Assembly (NCBI GenBank): GCA_964431495.1
Contig: CAYSJU010000011.1
Location: forward strand, 1-58,552
Source: CAYSJU01 sp964431495
GTDB lineage: Bacteria > Omnitrophota > Gorgyraeia > Tantalellales > Tantalellaceae
Direction of reading: 5' to 3'
Length of the DNA stretch: 58,552 nucleotides
In this document: piece after piece, positions 8,439 through 16,761 of the stretch
How positions within the stretch are numbered: the first letter of the stretch is position 1
How the letters are laid out: the number at the start of each line of letters is the position of its first letter
Program-made: the position numbers and the translations under genes
The notes under the pieces: model-generated
Database searches by the model: none
Told to the model about the DNA's origin: nothing
Seen by the model: the letters and a program-made list of their open reading frames with translations, nothing else

Positions 8439-8891
8439 TTATGTTTCGCTTGAAGTGTAAATCTTGTTCAAGGCCTTATTGATGGAAGTAATAACCGCGA
8501 TGAACACCTGGACCTTTTTTTTTGTTATCATCTCAATGTCTTCAATGGCGCTTGTGTTAAGAGGGTTGGACATCGCGATGATCATCACATCTCCTATTAC
8601 GTCAAGAGGGACAAGCCTGTATTGTCTTGCCACATTCTCTGGAACAAGCTTGGCCGCCTCCGCGTCAAAGTCATAACTTTCCAAGGGGATGAAAGGGAAA
8701 CCGTATTGTGACGTCAGGGCCTGGACTATCTGCCTCTCATTGACTGCCCCCATCCTGATAAGGATCTCCCCCAAAAGACTCTGTTCTGTTTTCTGGGTTT
8801 CAAGGGCCTCCGCGAGTTGTTTTTCGGATATGGTCCCCTGCCTCACCAGAATCTCACCCAGTTTTTCATCAGTCCTCTTTTTTAGAACCAT
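8439..8891 (-). CDS. Stand-alone MshEN-domain protein, probable c-di-GMP binder
   Basis: This 150-residue protein is essentially one MshEN domain without the ATPase. Two copies of the nucleotide-binding motif are recognisable: KLGEILVRQGTISEKQLAEAL near the N-terminus and LLGEILIRMGAVNERQIVQAL about 30 residues later, followed by YGFPFIPL and the alpha/beta tail (LVPENVARQYRLVPL) that precedes the ATPase core in MshE/PilB proteins. MshEN domains bind cyclic di-GMP, so it may be a separate sensor subunit for the motor ATPases encoded directly downstream (10 bp away). The Arg/Gly/Leu signature is better kept here than in either ATPase. A truncated ATPase relic is a less likely reading because the stop and the next start are cleanly spaced. 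Confidence 0.85.
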   Translation of the reverse strand: MVLKKRTDEKLGEILVRQGTISEKQLAEALETQKTEQSLLGEILIRMGAVNERQIVQALTSQYGFPFIPLESYDFDAEAAKLVPENVARQYRLVPLDVIGDVMIIAMSNPLNTSAIEDIEMITKKKVQVFIAVITSINKALNKIYTSSET

Positions 8892-8930
8892 TTTATTTTC
8901 TCCCGTTTTCCATTTTCAAGAAAGCAAGGT

Positions 8931-9992
8931 TTATCCTATCAATTTTATAAGTTCCTCCACATCCATTGATCTTGATAGCGCTTCTTCTCGAGTAATTTTA
9001 TTTTCTTTACAAAGGTCAGAAAGGGCCTGGTTCATCGTCTTCATGCCGACCCTTTGAGACGTCTGTATCGTGGAATATATCTGATGCACTTTTTCGTCGC
9101 GGATCATGGCCCTTACCGGCGGGGTCACCACAAGCACCTCCGTGGCCAGGACCATACCCTTACCGCCTGACCTTGGCAAAAGCTGCTGCGAGATAACCCC
9201 AAGCAGCACGAATGAGAGCTGGGTCCGTATCTGTCGCTGCTGATGCGCCGGGAATACGTCTATCACACGGTTTATCGACTGGACACAGTCGGAAGTGTGA
9301 AGTGTAGCCAGGACAAGATGCCCTGTATCAGCGCTCATCAGAGCGTGCTGTATGCTTTCAAGGTCGCGCAGCTCCCCGATAAGGATAACGTCAGGATCCT
9401 GTCTTAATACATGGCGCAAAGCCTGATTGAAAGAGAGGGTATCAGAGTTAACCTGCCTCTGGTCAATAAGAGCATTTTTGTTGCTATGGACGAATTCAAG
9501 AGGGTCCTCTATGGTGACGATATGGCACTTGCGGTAATCGTTGATCTCGTCAACCATCGCGGCAAGGGTGGTGGATTTGCCGCTTCCGGTCGCGCCAGTA
9601 ACAAGGATCAACCCCTTCGGGACCCTGCAGAATTTCTTTACCACTTCTTCAGGCAGCCCGCATTCGGCTATGCTCATCAGCTCGAACGGAATAAGTCTGA
9701 TGGCGCATCCGACAAGGCCCCTCTGGAGGAAGACATTCGCCCTGTATCGCGCGACCCCTTCTATGGTGAAAGAGAAATCCAGTTCTTTTTCTTCCTCAAA
9801 CTCTTTGATCCCGGCATCATTCATGAGGCTGAAGATCATCTTCTTGGCCTCTTCCGGGGTGAGAGAGTTATCTCCTTCTTGCACAAGTTCCCCGTCTATA
9901 CGATAATGTATGGGCGTGTTTGACGTGATATGCAGATCAGAAGCGCGTTTTTCAGGCATATCGGTCAACAGTTTTTTCATATAATTATCCAT
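8931..9992 (-). CDS. pilT: PilT-type twitching/retraction ATPase
   Basis: Retraction ATPase of type IV pili, 353 residues from the ATG chosen. It has the PAS-like N2 segment (SDLHITSNTPIHYRIDGELV), Walker A GATGSGKSTT near 133, Asp box EDPLEFVHSNKNALIDQR, Walker B VILIGELRDLESI and His box LATLHTSDCVQSINRVID, all typical of PilT/PilU, and it lacks the zinc module of the PilB group. A TTG six bases upstream is in frame, but the ATG at 9992 has GGGGGATTGAGG before it. It sits between the GGDEF-like gene and the MshEN gene, so retraction and extension motors are co-transcribed. Confidence 0.94.
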   Translation of the reverse strand: MDNYMKKLLTDMPEKRASDLHITSNTPIHYRIDGELVQEGDNSLTPEEAKKMIFSLMNDAGIKEFEEEKELDFSFTIEGVARYRANVFLQRGLVGCAIRLIPFELMSIAECGLPEEVVKKFCRVPKGLILVTGATGSGKSTTLAAMVDEINDYRKCHIVTIEDPLEFVHSNKNALIDQRQVNSDTLSFNQALRHVLRQDPDVILIGELRDLESIQHALMSADTGHLVLATLHTSDCVQSINRVIDVFPAHQQRQIRTQLSFVLLGVISQQLLPRSGGKGMVLATEVLVVTPPVRAMIRDEKVHQIYSTIQTSQRVGMKTMNQALSDLCKENKITREEALSRSMDVEELIKLIG

Positions 9993-9994
9993 CC

Positions 9995-11404
9995 TCAATC
10001 CCCCACTATTTTATTTTTTCCCTGTTCTATGGCCATGTTCATGTTCTGGACGGCTTTGTCAATGATCTCTTTGGCTTTGGCGCCGTCAAGAGGATTTTCG
10101 CCGACTCCCGCGCTGATAGTGATCCGGTCTTCTGGATTATTAGAGATCTGCATGAGCTCTATCTGTCTTCTGATCCCTTCCGCTATCATAATGCTTTCCC
10201 GCTTGTTCTTCTCCGGCAGTATGATCCCGAACTGGCTGTAGCTGAACCGCGCGGCCTTGGCAACAGGCGACACCGATCCAGAGATCAGCTTTGCCACCTG
10301 TCTCAATATCTGTTCCGCCTTGCCCTCCCCATGCGTTTTTGGATACTTGTCAAAGTCGTCTATTCCCAGAATCACAAAGGAACAGGCTCTCTGATAGAAC
10401 GCGGCTCTGTTTATCTCGTCTTCCAAGCGATTTTCGAGGTATGGCCGGGTAAAAAGCCCCGTAAGATTGTCAATGACTTCGTCGGTCTTGACCGCGTATA
10501 CCATGCTGGACTGATACCCGATAATGATCACCTTTTCAAACGCCTGTATCGCTTGAATATCTTTATCTCTGAATTCAAATCCTGAAGTAAAATTGCCGAT
10601 CATTATTATTCCGACGATCTCCCCGGCGGATCTCATGGGTACTATAAGAACGTTCAAAAGCTGCAGTTTCTTTCTCAGATCCATCTGCCAGTGCTTTGTC
10701 AGGGGACGGGAATCCAGCACTACGTAAGGCTCGCCTTCGCTGAACACCTGTTCGACAAAGGGCATTCTGAGGAGGATCTCACGTATCAAGATCTCTTTTC
10801 CCGAGTTATTGACAAAACACTTAGAGGTATAATTGCCCTCCTTTTCTTTCATGAAGATCCCGCTGTAACTGTTTTCCATCTCACAGGCGATCTTTTCCGC
10901 CGCGAAAGACAGGATCTCGTTTAATTTCGCTCCGGCTGTTATCAGATCTCCCAGCTGCATAAGGTTGGTCAGGGTGAGCACCTTTTTATGTATCTGCAGG
11001 TTCAATGCCGCCGTTCTTCTCCCGTATTTTTGAAGCTCAAGCACATATCCCCGCATCTTATCCCTCATCGTGCCAACTGCCTCGGCTATGTCACCCAGCT
11101 CGTCCTGGCTCTCTACCATAACTTCTGAGTCAAATCCCCCCCCGGCTATGTCCCTGGTCTTGCCTGCCAGGTCTATAACGGGGTTTATTATGCGCCGGAT
11201 AATTATAAACCCAAGGAAGGCGATCCACACCGTAAAAAGTATGATCAGGGAAGGATACAGCAGGTTCTGGATATCCTGGAACGCGTAATTGACGATAAAA
11301 TACAAAGCGATAAGGAGCGGGATGATTGACATAAGAGAGAACGCGATCAGAAGCTTGTATCTAAGCCCTTTTGTTTTCAACGACATCGAATTCCCGACTT
11401 TCAT
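9995..11404 (-). CDS. Membrane HAMP-GAF protein with degenerate GGDEF domain
   Basis: Two N-terminal membrane segments (residues about 20-42 and 52-72) are followed by a HAMP linker (RRIINPVIDLAGKTRDIAGG), a GAF-like sensor region (about 150-300) and a GGDEF-fold domain starting at LTGLFTRPYLENRLE. The diguanylate cyclase signature is destroyed: where GG(D/E)EF is expected the sequence reads ARFSYSQFGIILP, and the upstream metal site reads GIDDFDKYPKTHGEGK. It is therefore unlikely to make c-di-GMP and may act as a sensor or GTP/c-di-GMP-binding scaffold. The frame opens at 11419, but GGGAGG seven bases before the ATG at 11404 decides the start. First gene of the motor operon, with a strong promoter upstream. 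Confidence 0.88.
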   Translation of the reverse strand: MKVGNSMSLKTKGLRYKLLIAFSLMSIIPLLIALYFIVNYAFQDIQNLLYPSLIILFTVWIAFLGFIIIRRIINPVIDLAGKTRDIAGGGFDSEVMVESQDELGDIAEAVGTMRDKMRGYVLELQKYGRRTAALNLQIHKKVLTLTNLMQLGDLITAGAKLNEILSFAAEKIACEMENSYSGIFMKEKEGNYTSKCFVNNSGKEILIREILLRMPFVEQVFSEGEPYVVLDSRPLTKHWQMDLRKKLQLLNVLIVPMRSAGEIVGIIMIGNFTSGFEFRDKDIQAIQAFEKVIIIGYQSSMVYAVKTDEVIDNLTGLFTRPYLENRLEDEINRAAFYQRACSFVILGIDDFDKYPKTHGEGKAEQILRQVAKLISGSVSPVAKAARFSYSQFGIILPEKNKRESIMIAEGIRRQIELMQISNNPEDRITISAGVGENPLDGAKAKEIIDKAVQNMNMAIEQGKNKIVGD

Positions 11405-11425
11405 CTCAAGACCTCCCATTTTATA

Positions 11426-11441
11426 AACGCTGCACAGCGTT
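11426..11441. promoter_or_regulatory. Perfect inverted repeat AACGCTG-CA-CAGCGTT in the operon leader
   Basis: A perfect 7-bp dyad lies between the predicted -10 box and the ribosome site of the GGDEF-like gene. It could be a repressor site or an RNA hairpin that affects translation of the motor operon. No factor is identified. Confidence 0.45.
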
Positions 11442-11472
11442 AGTGAGTTCTATATTTTGTTACAGTATAATA

Positions 11473-11501
11473 ATAATACACTACGCTTTTGTGAAAGTCA
11501 A
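11473..11501 (-). promoter_or_regulatory. Probable sigma-70 promoter of the pilus motor operon
   Basis: On the minus strand, TTGACT (11501-11496), a 17-bp spacer and TATTAT (11478-11473). It lies about 70 bp upstream of the GGDEF-like gene start and would drive that gene, pilT, the MshEN gene, both pilB copies and pilC. Confidence 0.65.
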
Positions 11502-11545
11502 AGAGTCGAAGGGTGAGAGTCAAGTTGAATCGGATAGCTGCGTTA

Positions 11546-11616
11546 GATTCTCGATGCTCGATTCTCGTATGGATTGTACGCGAATGTCGAGTATCCGGTA
11601 TCGAGGATCGAGAATC
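11546..11616. repeat. Imperfect inverted repeat of TCGA-rich units
   Basis: GATTCTCGAT at 11546-11555 is exactly complementary to ATCGAGAATC at 11607-11616, and the interior contains further CGAGTATC / GATGCTCGATTC copies. The 214-bp gap between the radical SAM gene and the GGDEF-like gene is largely made of this element plus the promoter. It looks like a dispersed non-coding repeat rather than a terminator, since no T-tract follows. Confidence 0.6.
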
Positions 11617-11633
11617 TGTTTAGAGTTTTACGG

Positions 11634-13376
11634 TCACTTATAAAATCCACTTGCCAGTAATTCTGTTTTAAGCCAGTCATTATTCAGACCGGTTCGCACG
11701 TGCGCCCAGGGAAGATTTTCTTCCAATGCGTATGTTCTTGTTGCCAGTTTATCTATTTCCAGCCCCTTTTCCCTGAAGGCTTCTTCCCATATCGAAAAAT
11801 TAAAAAATTCGGTCCAGCTGTCCATTTTCGCGCCTTTTTCCCATGCCGAGTATATAACCCCTGCCATGCGGCGGTCGCCCCTGGAGAGACATCCTTCCAG
11901 CAATGATTTGTTGATATCATGGAATTCGACCTGTATTTTCCCGGAAGAACGGGAGAGAAGATAATTTTTCTTCATGTTCAAGAGGCCACTGTCCTGCATG
12001 CCAAGCCATTGAAAAGGAGTATGCGGCTTTGGCACAAATGGGTTCACGCTGACCTTTATTTCAGCGGCACCCCTTGCCACGGCCTTTTTTGTGTTGGAGA
12101 GGTCCCTCGCCATACTGATGATGTTTTCTACCTCCTCCATCATGATGGGAAAACCTGCCATAAAATACAGTTTCAGCCTCTTCCACCCGTGACGGTAAGC
12201 AATCTCCGCGGCCCTGTAGAGGACTTTCAGATCGATATCTTTTCCGATGGAGCAAAGTATATCGTCGCTGGGGGTTTCGGGGGCGAATGTCAGCCCTGTT
12301 TTTTTTATCGCGGATACCATCTCCGGTAGCTCATAAAACGCTTCATCAACGCGCAAGGACGGTATGGATATCTCTACCCCTTTTTCCTTAAGATCAGCGC
12401 TCAGCCCCCTGACCAGTTCAATGAGCCATGGATAATTGACGCTTGAAAGGGACAAAAGCGCTGTTTTTTCATACCCGGTGTTCTTATACGTCTCCAGGCA
12501 TATTTTTTTTACGGTTTCGGGCCTTCTGAAGCGCACGGGATGATTTATGGCGGTAGCCTGGCAAAAGCGGCACTTATTCGGGCAGCCGCGCATTATTTCC
12601 ACTGCAAAACGGTCGTGGATCGTTTTTACTAGAGGAACGATCTGTTTGACCGGATAATAAGCCTCGTTCAGGTCAGGAATAATGCTTTTTTCGACCTTCG
12701 ATGGGGTGCCAGGTTCCCGCGGGAAGAGCCGCGCGAAATCCCCGCCGTGATATTCAGCGGTGTAAAGTGACGGAACATATATGCCCGGCAGATCGGATAA
12801 CTTCTTCAACAGTTCATGTCTCTCCATCGATGGTCTTCTGGTCTTCTGATATTTCTCAATGAACATCGGGAGGGTTTCTTCAGCGTCACCGATGAAAAAT
12901 ACGTCTATGAACTCGCTCATGGGTTCGGGATTGAAGCAGCATGCGCCGCCGGCGATGACGATCGGTTCGTCATTGCCACGCTCCCCGGAACGGAGCGTTA
13001 TCCCGGAAAGGTGCAGCATATTAAGGACATTGGTATAGGTGAGTTCGTAAGACAGGGAGAAGCCTAAAATGTCAAATCGATCGATATCCGTTTTGGATTC
13101 CAGGCTGAACAGCCTGCGTCCCCTGGAGGCAAGCTGTTCCTCCATATCAGGCCATGGAGCGAACACCCGTTCGCACACCACATCATCTCTTTCGTTAAGA
13201 AGATGATAGAGGATCTTTAACCCGAGATAGCTCATCCCCACTTCGTACGCATCGGGATAAGCCAGCGCGACCGAGACCCGGTTTTTGGAGAATTTCTTGC
13301 GGACGATATTAGTTTCTTCGCCTATATATCTGCCGGGCTTCTGGACGTTAGCGAGTATTTCCCTAAGGGTATTCAT
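11634..13376 (-). CDS. B12-binding-like radical SAM protein (TIGR03960-type)
   Basis: 580-residue radical SAM enzyme of the uncharacterised family often found beside rodA and ribosome/RNase genes. The N-terminal half is a cobalamin-binding-like domain (YPDAYEVGMSYLGLKILYHLL, later VIAGGACCFNPEPMSEFIDV). The radical SAM core carries CPNKCRFCQA, a CxxxCxxC iron-sulfur motif, near residue 265. In many bacteria this protein is followed by or fused to a DUF2344 partner (TIGR03936). Here the next gene is the GGDEF-like one, so the partner is missing from this position. It starts 9 bp after the rodA stop and is probably the last gene of the mre-mrd operon. The substrate is unknown. Confidence 0.88.
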   Translation of the reverse strand: MNTLREILANVQKPGRYIGEETNIVRKKFSKNRVSVALAYPDAYEVGMSYLGLKILYHLLNERDDVVCERVFAPWPDMEEQLASRGRRLFSLESKTDIDRFDILGFSLSYELTYTNVLNMLHLSGITLRSGERGNDEPIVIAGGACCFNPEPMSEFIDVFFIGDAEETLPMFIEKYQKTRRPSMERHELLKKLSDLPGIYVPSLYTAEYHGGDFARLFPREPGTPSKVEKSIIPDLNEAYYPVKQIVPLVKTIHDRFAVEIMRGCPNKCRFCQATAINHPVRFRRPETVKKICLETYKNTGYEKTALLSLSSVNYPWLIELVRGLSADLKEKGVEISIPSLRVDEAFYELPEMVSAIKKTGLTFAPETPSDDILCSIGKDIDLKVLYRAAEIAYRHGWKRLKLYFMAGFPIMMEEVENIISMARDLSNTKKAVARGAAEIKVSVNPFVPKPHTPFQWLGMQDSGLLNMKKNYLLSRSSGKIQVEFHDINKSLLEGCLSRGDRRMAGVIYSAWEKGAKMDSWTEFFNFSIWEEAFREKGLEIDKLATRTYALEENLPWAHVRTGLNNDWLKTELLASGFYK

Positions 13377-13385
13377 TCTGAACCG

Positions 13386-14474
13386 TTATCGCTTCCTCCT
13401 GCTTACGCTTAACAGGAACCCGATGCCTATAAGAGTGGCTACGGTATTCGAGCCGCCGTAGCTTATAAACGGCAGAGGCAGCCCTACGACGGGCATAAGG
13501 CCAATGGTCATGGAAATATTCACCAGTATCTGGAACGCTATCAACGTGATGACCCCCGTGGCTATCGCCTTTCCGTAAATATCGTCGGTCCCGGAGATTA
13601 TCCTTATCCCCCGGGATATGACCAGTATGTATAACCCGAGCAGTATCAGGGCTCCTATGAACCCCCATTCCTCACCTATAACGGAAAATATGAAATCCGT
13701 ATGCCTCTCCGGCAGGAATTTCAGATGGCTCTGTGTCCCGTCCAGCCAGCCTTTCCCGAAGATCCCTCCGGAGCCAATGGCGATCTTTGACTGTATTATC
13801 GTGTATCCCGCACCCAGAGGGTCGATGTTCGGGTTCACGAATACCAGGAGCCTGCTTTTCTGATAGTCTTTAAGCAGGTTCCAGAGAACTGGCAGGCTTA
13901 AAAAGCCGAGTAACAAGGTAGTCAGAATGTATTTAACGTTCTCCCCGCAGATGAATAGTATCGAAAATACTATAGTGGCGAGAACCAGGGCCGTTCCAAG
14001 ATCGGGCTGGAGGAAGATAAGCAAAAAAGCCGGCAGGGCCAGGGCAATGGAATACACAAAATTATCAAGTGTCCCTGTTTTTTCTTTCCGGCTTCCCAGA
14101 AAAGCGGCCAGCGCGAAAACAAGAGTGATCTTGACGAATTCAGAAGGCTGAAGGGAAAATGGTCCGAGGTTTATCCACCTTTTCGCGCCGTATATTTCCC
14201 CTCCGAACAAGAGGAGCATTATCAGAAGTATCAAATTGGCTCCGTAAGCAAGATACGCGAAGTCGAGTATCCGTATATAATCCATGTTCGCTATGGCCAG
14301 TAGAAAGACAAACCCAACAGTCACCCACAAACACTGTTTTAGAACAAGCCTGTTTATCCCTTCGGCTGCATCTCCCCTCTCAAATGTCGCGCTGAAAACA
14401 AATAGAACGCCCAGGAGGACAATAATTGACACCAGCAGTAATAATATTTTGTCCATCTCGCCGCGCTTCGGCAT
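13386..14474 (-). CDS. rodA: RodA, SEDS peptidoglycan glycosyltransferase
   Basis: Polymerises lipid II into glycan strands for cell elongation together with PBP2. The 362-residue protein has about ten membrane segments, the SEDS signature GAGYTIIQSKIAIGSGGIFGKG, the large-loop HTDFIFSVIGEEWG and the C-terminal LPLPFISYGGSNT. Pairing with mrdA directly upstream identifies it as RodA rather than FtsW; the FtsW copy lies in the dcw cluster. The ATG at 14474 has AGGAG seven bases upstream, which decides against the internal Met at 14456. A short palindromic repeat separates it from mrdA. Confidence 0.96.
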   Translation of the reverse strand: MPKRGEMDKILLLLVSIIVLLGVLFVFSATFERGDAAEGINRLVLKQCLWVTVGFVFLLAIANMDYIRILDFAYLAYGANLILLIMLLLFGGEIYGAKRWINLGPFSLQPSEFVKITLVFALAAFLGSRKEKTGTLDNFVYSIALALPAFLLIFLQPDLGTALVLATIVFSILFICGENVKYILTTLLLGFLSLPVLWNLLKDYQKSRLLVFVNPNIDPLGAGYTIIQSKIAIGSGGIFGKGWLDGTQSHLKFLPERHTDFIFSVIGEEWGFIGALILLGLYILVISRGIRIISGTDDIYGKAIATGVITLIAFQILVNISMTIGLMPVVGLPLPFISYGGSNTVATLIGIGFLLSVSRRKR

Positions 14475-14512
14475 TGGTCGTCTCCTATTTATAGTCGATA
14501 AGGGTAAAGTCC

Positions 14513-14535
14513 ATAGACTATAGTCTATAGACTAT
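14513..14535. repeat. Overlapping palindromes of TAGACTATAG type
   Basis: ATAGACTATAGTCTAT (14513-14528) is a perfect 16-bp palindrome and overlaps a second one, ATAGTCTATAGACTAT (14520-14535). It fills the mrdA-rodA gap. A related, less regular copy lies at 20033-20076. Confidence 0.65.
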
Positions 14536-14551
14536 CGCTTTTCATGCCAGG

Positions 14552-16270
14552 CTAAATAATCCCCAGCCTCGCTGCTTCTTTGAAAACTTTTCCACCTGTT
14601 TCAGCGGCGTAATATCCGCCCTTTCCCCCGTATTCATCAAACACTACGATGGTGAGCTTTGTGTTATCAAGGGGCGCAAATCCAGCGAACCATCCGTGGC
14701 TCTTTCCTCTCGAGGTCTGCGCTGTCCCTGTTTTGCCGGACACGACGACATCGTCAAGTTTTGCTTTCATGCCGGTGCCCCTGCGATCGTTCACGCATTT
14801 TCTCATGCCTTGTTTAACCGTGTCCAGAGAACGGGCGGAGATGCCGGTGCTTTTCTTCTCGTATTCATCTATGCTTACACTGCCGATGGTCTTTACAAGA
14901 TGGGGGGTTACCAGATAGCCGTTATTCGCGAAAACGGATATCATCCTTGCGACCTGAAGCGGCGTTACAAGGAGATATCCCTGGCCAATGGAATAGCTCA
15001 CGGTTTCGCCTTTGTACCATCTTTCATTGAATCGGTTCTTCTTCCATTTACGCGTAGGCACTATTCCCGCAGCCTCGCCAGGAAGGTCCACTCCGGTAAG
15101 CTTTCCGAATCCGAATTTTTGCGCGGAATTTGCGATATCATCCACTCCCAGGATAAGGCCGAGCCTGTAAAAATACACATTGCACGAGTTTTTGATAGCG
15201 TCTATCATCTTCTGTTCCCCGTGCCCTTTTGCCTTCCAGCAATGAAAGGTCGCCCTGCCCAGTTTGAAGACGCCGTTGCAGACAGCGGAAGTCTCAGGAC
15301 TCGCTTTTTTTGTTTCCAGGGCTCCCGTGGCAACGACTACCTTGAATACAGAGCCCAGCGGATATTTTCCCGATATCGCCCTGTTGATGAGCGGATATTC
15401 CTCGTCTTCCAGCAGCGTTTTTATCTCCCCGGACCTTTTCCTGTCGATAAAGATCTCCGGATCGTATGCCGGCGCGCTCGCCATTGCGAGGATGGCTCCG
15501 GTGGCAGGATCCATGGCCACTATCGCGCCCCTCTTTCCTTTTAACAGTCCATCGCAGAACTTTTGCAGATCAAGATCTATTGTAAGGTAGAGATCTCTCC
15601 CGGGAACAGGCTCTTTGTATCCCAGGGTCGACATTTCGCGGCCAAGGTGATCCGCCTCCACCTGTTTACCCCCGTGTATTCCCCTTAAATAGTTGTCATA
15701 TTTTTTTTCAATGCCATCCCTGCCCACAAAATCGTTCAGCCGGTAGCCATAGTGTCTTAGCCTTTTGAATTCGGATCTGTTTATGAGGCCAAGGTACCCC
15801 AAAATATTCGCGGAGTTCTTCCCGTTTAAATATTCGCGTTTTGTTGACACCTCCAGAAGCAGGCCCGGGTATTCTGATCCGATCTCTTCCAGCTGGATCG
15901 CTCCTTTTGTTCCTATATCGGCAGCGACCAGCACGGGAGAATAACGCCGCTCTCTGCTTTCTTTGATCCGCTCATCTATTTCATCTTCAGGGATATCCAG
16001 GACCGCGCAGAGGACCTTTTTCAAGGCGTCCAGGTCCTTTATCTGGTTGTATGTGACGGAAGCGTTGAAACTCAGCACGTCCCTGACCATGACCCTGCCT
16101 TTCCTGTCATGTATGGCGCCTCTCGGAGCCATTAAAGGCGTGACTCTCAGCCGGTTCTCTTCGGACATCACCCTGTACGTATCGTGCCGGATCACCTGGA
16201 TGTAGATAAGTCCGGAAAGAAGGAACACAAAACCAGCTGTCAGTATTCTTACCAGTGTCTTGACCCTCAT
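14552..16270 (-). CDS. mrdA: Penicillin-binding protein 2 (class B transpeptidase)
   Basis: DD-transpeptidase that cross-links elongation peptidoglycan with RodA. One N-terminal membrane anchor (residues about 9-27) precedes the dimerisation domain (APRGAIHDRKGRV) and the transpeptidase domain, with Ser307-Val-Phe-Lys310 as the SxxK nucleophile motif, SCN as SxN (KNSCNVYFYRLG), and Lys513-Thr-Gly. The 572-residue length is a little short of E. coli PBP2 but normal for the family. Position between mreD and rodA confirms the assignment. Confidence 0.96.
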   Translation of the reverse strand: MRVKTLVRILTAGFVFLLSGLIYIQVIRHDTYRVMSEENRLRVTPLMAPRGAIHDRKGRVMVRDVLSFNASVTYNQIKDLDALKKVLCAVLDIPEDEIDERIKESRERRYSPVLVAADIGTKGAIQLEEIGSEYPGLLLEVSTKREYLNGKNSANILGYLGLINRSEFKRLRHYGYRLNDFVGRDGIEKKYDNYLRGIHGGKQVEADHLGREMSTLGYKEPVPGRDLYLTIDLDLQKFCDGLLKGKRGAIVAMDPATGAILAMASAPAYDPEIFIDRKRSGEIKTLLEDEEYPLINRAISGKYPLGSVFKVVVATGALETKKASPETSAVCNGVFKLGRATFHCWKAKGHGEQKMIDAIKNSCNVYFYRLGLILGVDDIANSAQKFGFGKLTGVDLPGEAAGIVPTRKWKKNRFNERWYKGETVSYSIGQGYLLVTPLQVARMISVFANNGYLVTPHLVKTIGSVSIDEYEKKSTGISARSLDTVKQGMRKCVNDRRGTGMKAKLDDVVVSGKTGTAQTSRGKSHGWFAGFAPLDNTKLTIVVFDEYGGKGGYYAAETGGKVFKEAARLGII

Positions 16271-16283
16271 CTTCCCCCTGCTT

Positions 16284-16748
16284 CTACGTGTAATTATCGA
16301 GGAGATAAAAAACGAACGGTGTGATCATTGTGGTAACAATTATCGCGCGCCAGCTGTTCGCTAACGCGGCTGTTAAACCAAGGTCATTTCCGGAAATAGT
16401 ATTGAGATAAAGCACCTGCAGAGCGGTAACTGAAAGGATCGCTAAAGCGGCTATCAGCATCTGGGCGACGGGACTTTGCCTGTATAACATCCCGGCCATC
16501 ATGAAGGCCCCGATAGCCACTGCCGGGAAAAGAACGATCTCCAACGGGAATGTGTAACCCGAAAAGACCCCTTTCAGGAATCCGGCCGCCAGACCAATCA
16601 GAACGCCTGATGCAACACCATGAAAAACAGCGGTAAATACGACTATGAGCAGGACCAGGTCCGGAAACCATACGGCATACCGCATAAAACAGATCTGGAT
16701 AAAAAACGAGACAAGTAAAAGGGAGTAAAGGATCAAAGTTTTTTTCAT
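16284..16748 (-). CDS. mreD: MreD, rod-shape membrane protein
   Basis: 154-residue polytopic protein with five or six hydrophobic segments, normal length for MreD. It is weakly conserved at sequence level; the assignment rests on size, topology and its place between mreC and mrdA (13 bp from each). It links MreC to the elongation complex in the inner membrane. Confidence 0.9.
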   Translation of the reverse strand: MKKTLILYSLLLVSFFIQICFMRYAVWFPDLVLLIVVFTAVFHGVASGVLIGLAAGFLKGVFSGYTFPLEIVLFPAVAIGAFMMAGMLYRQSPVAQMLIAALAILSVTALQVLYLNTISGNDLGLTAALANSWRAIIVTTMITPFVFYLLDNYT

Positions 16749-16761
16749 TATCGCTTCGGGG

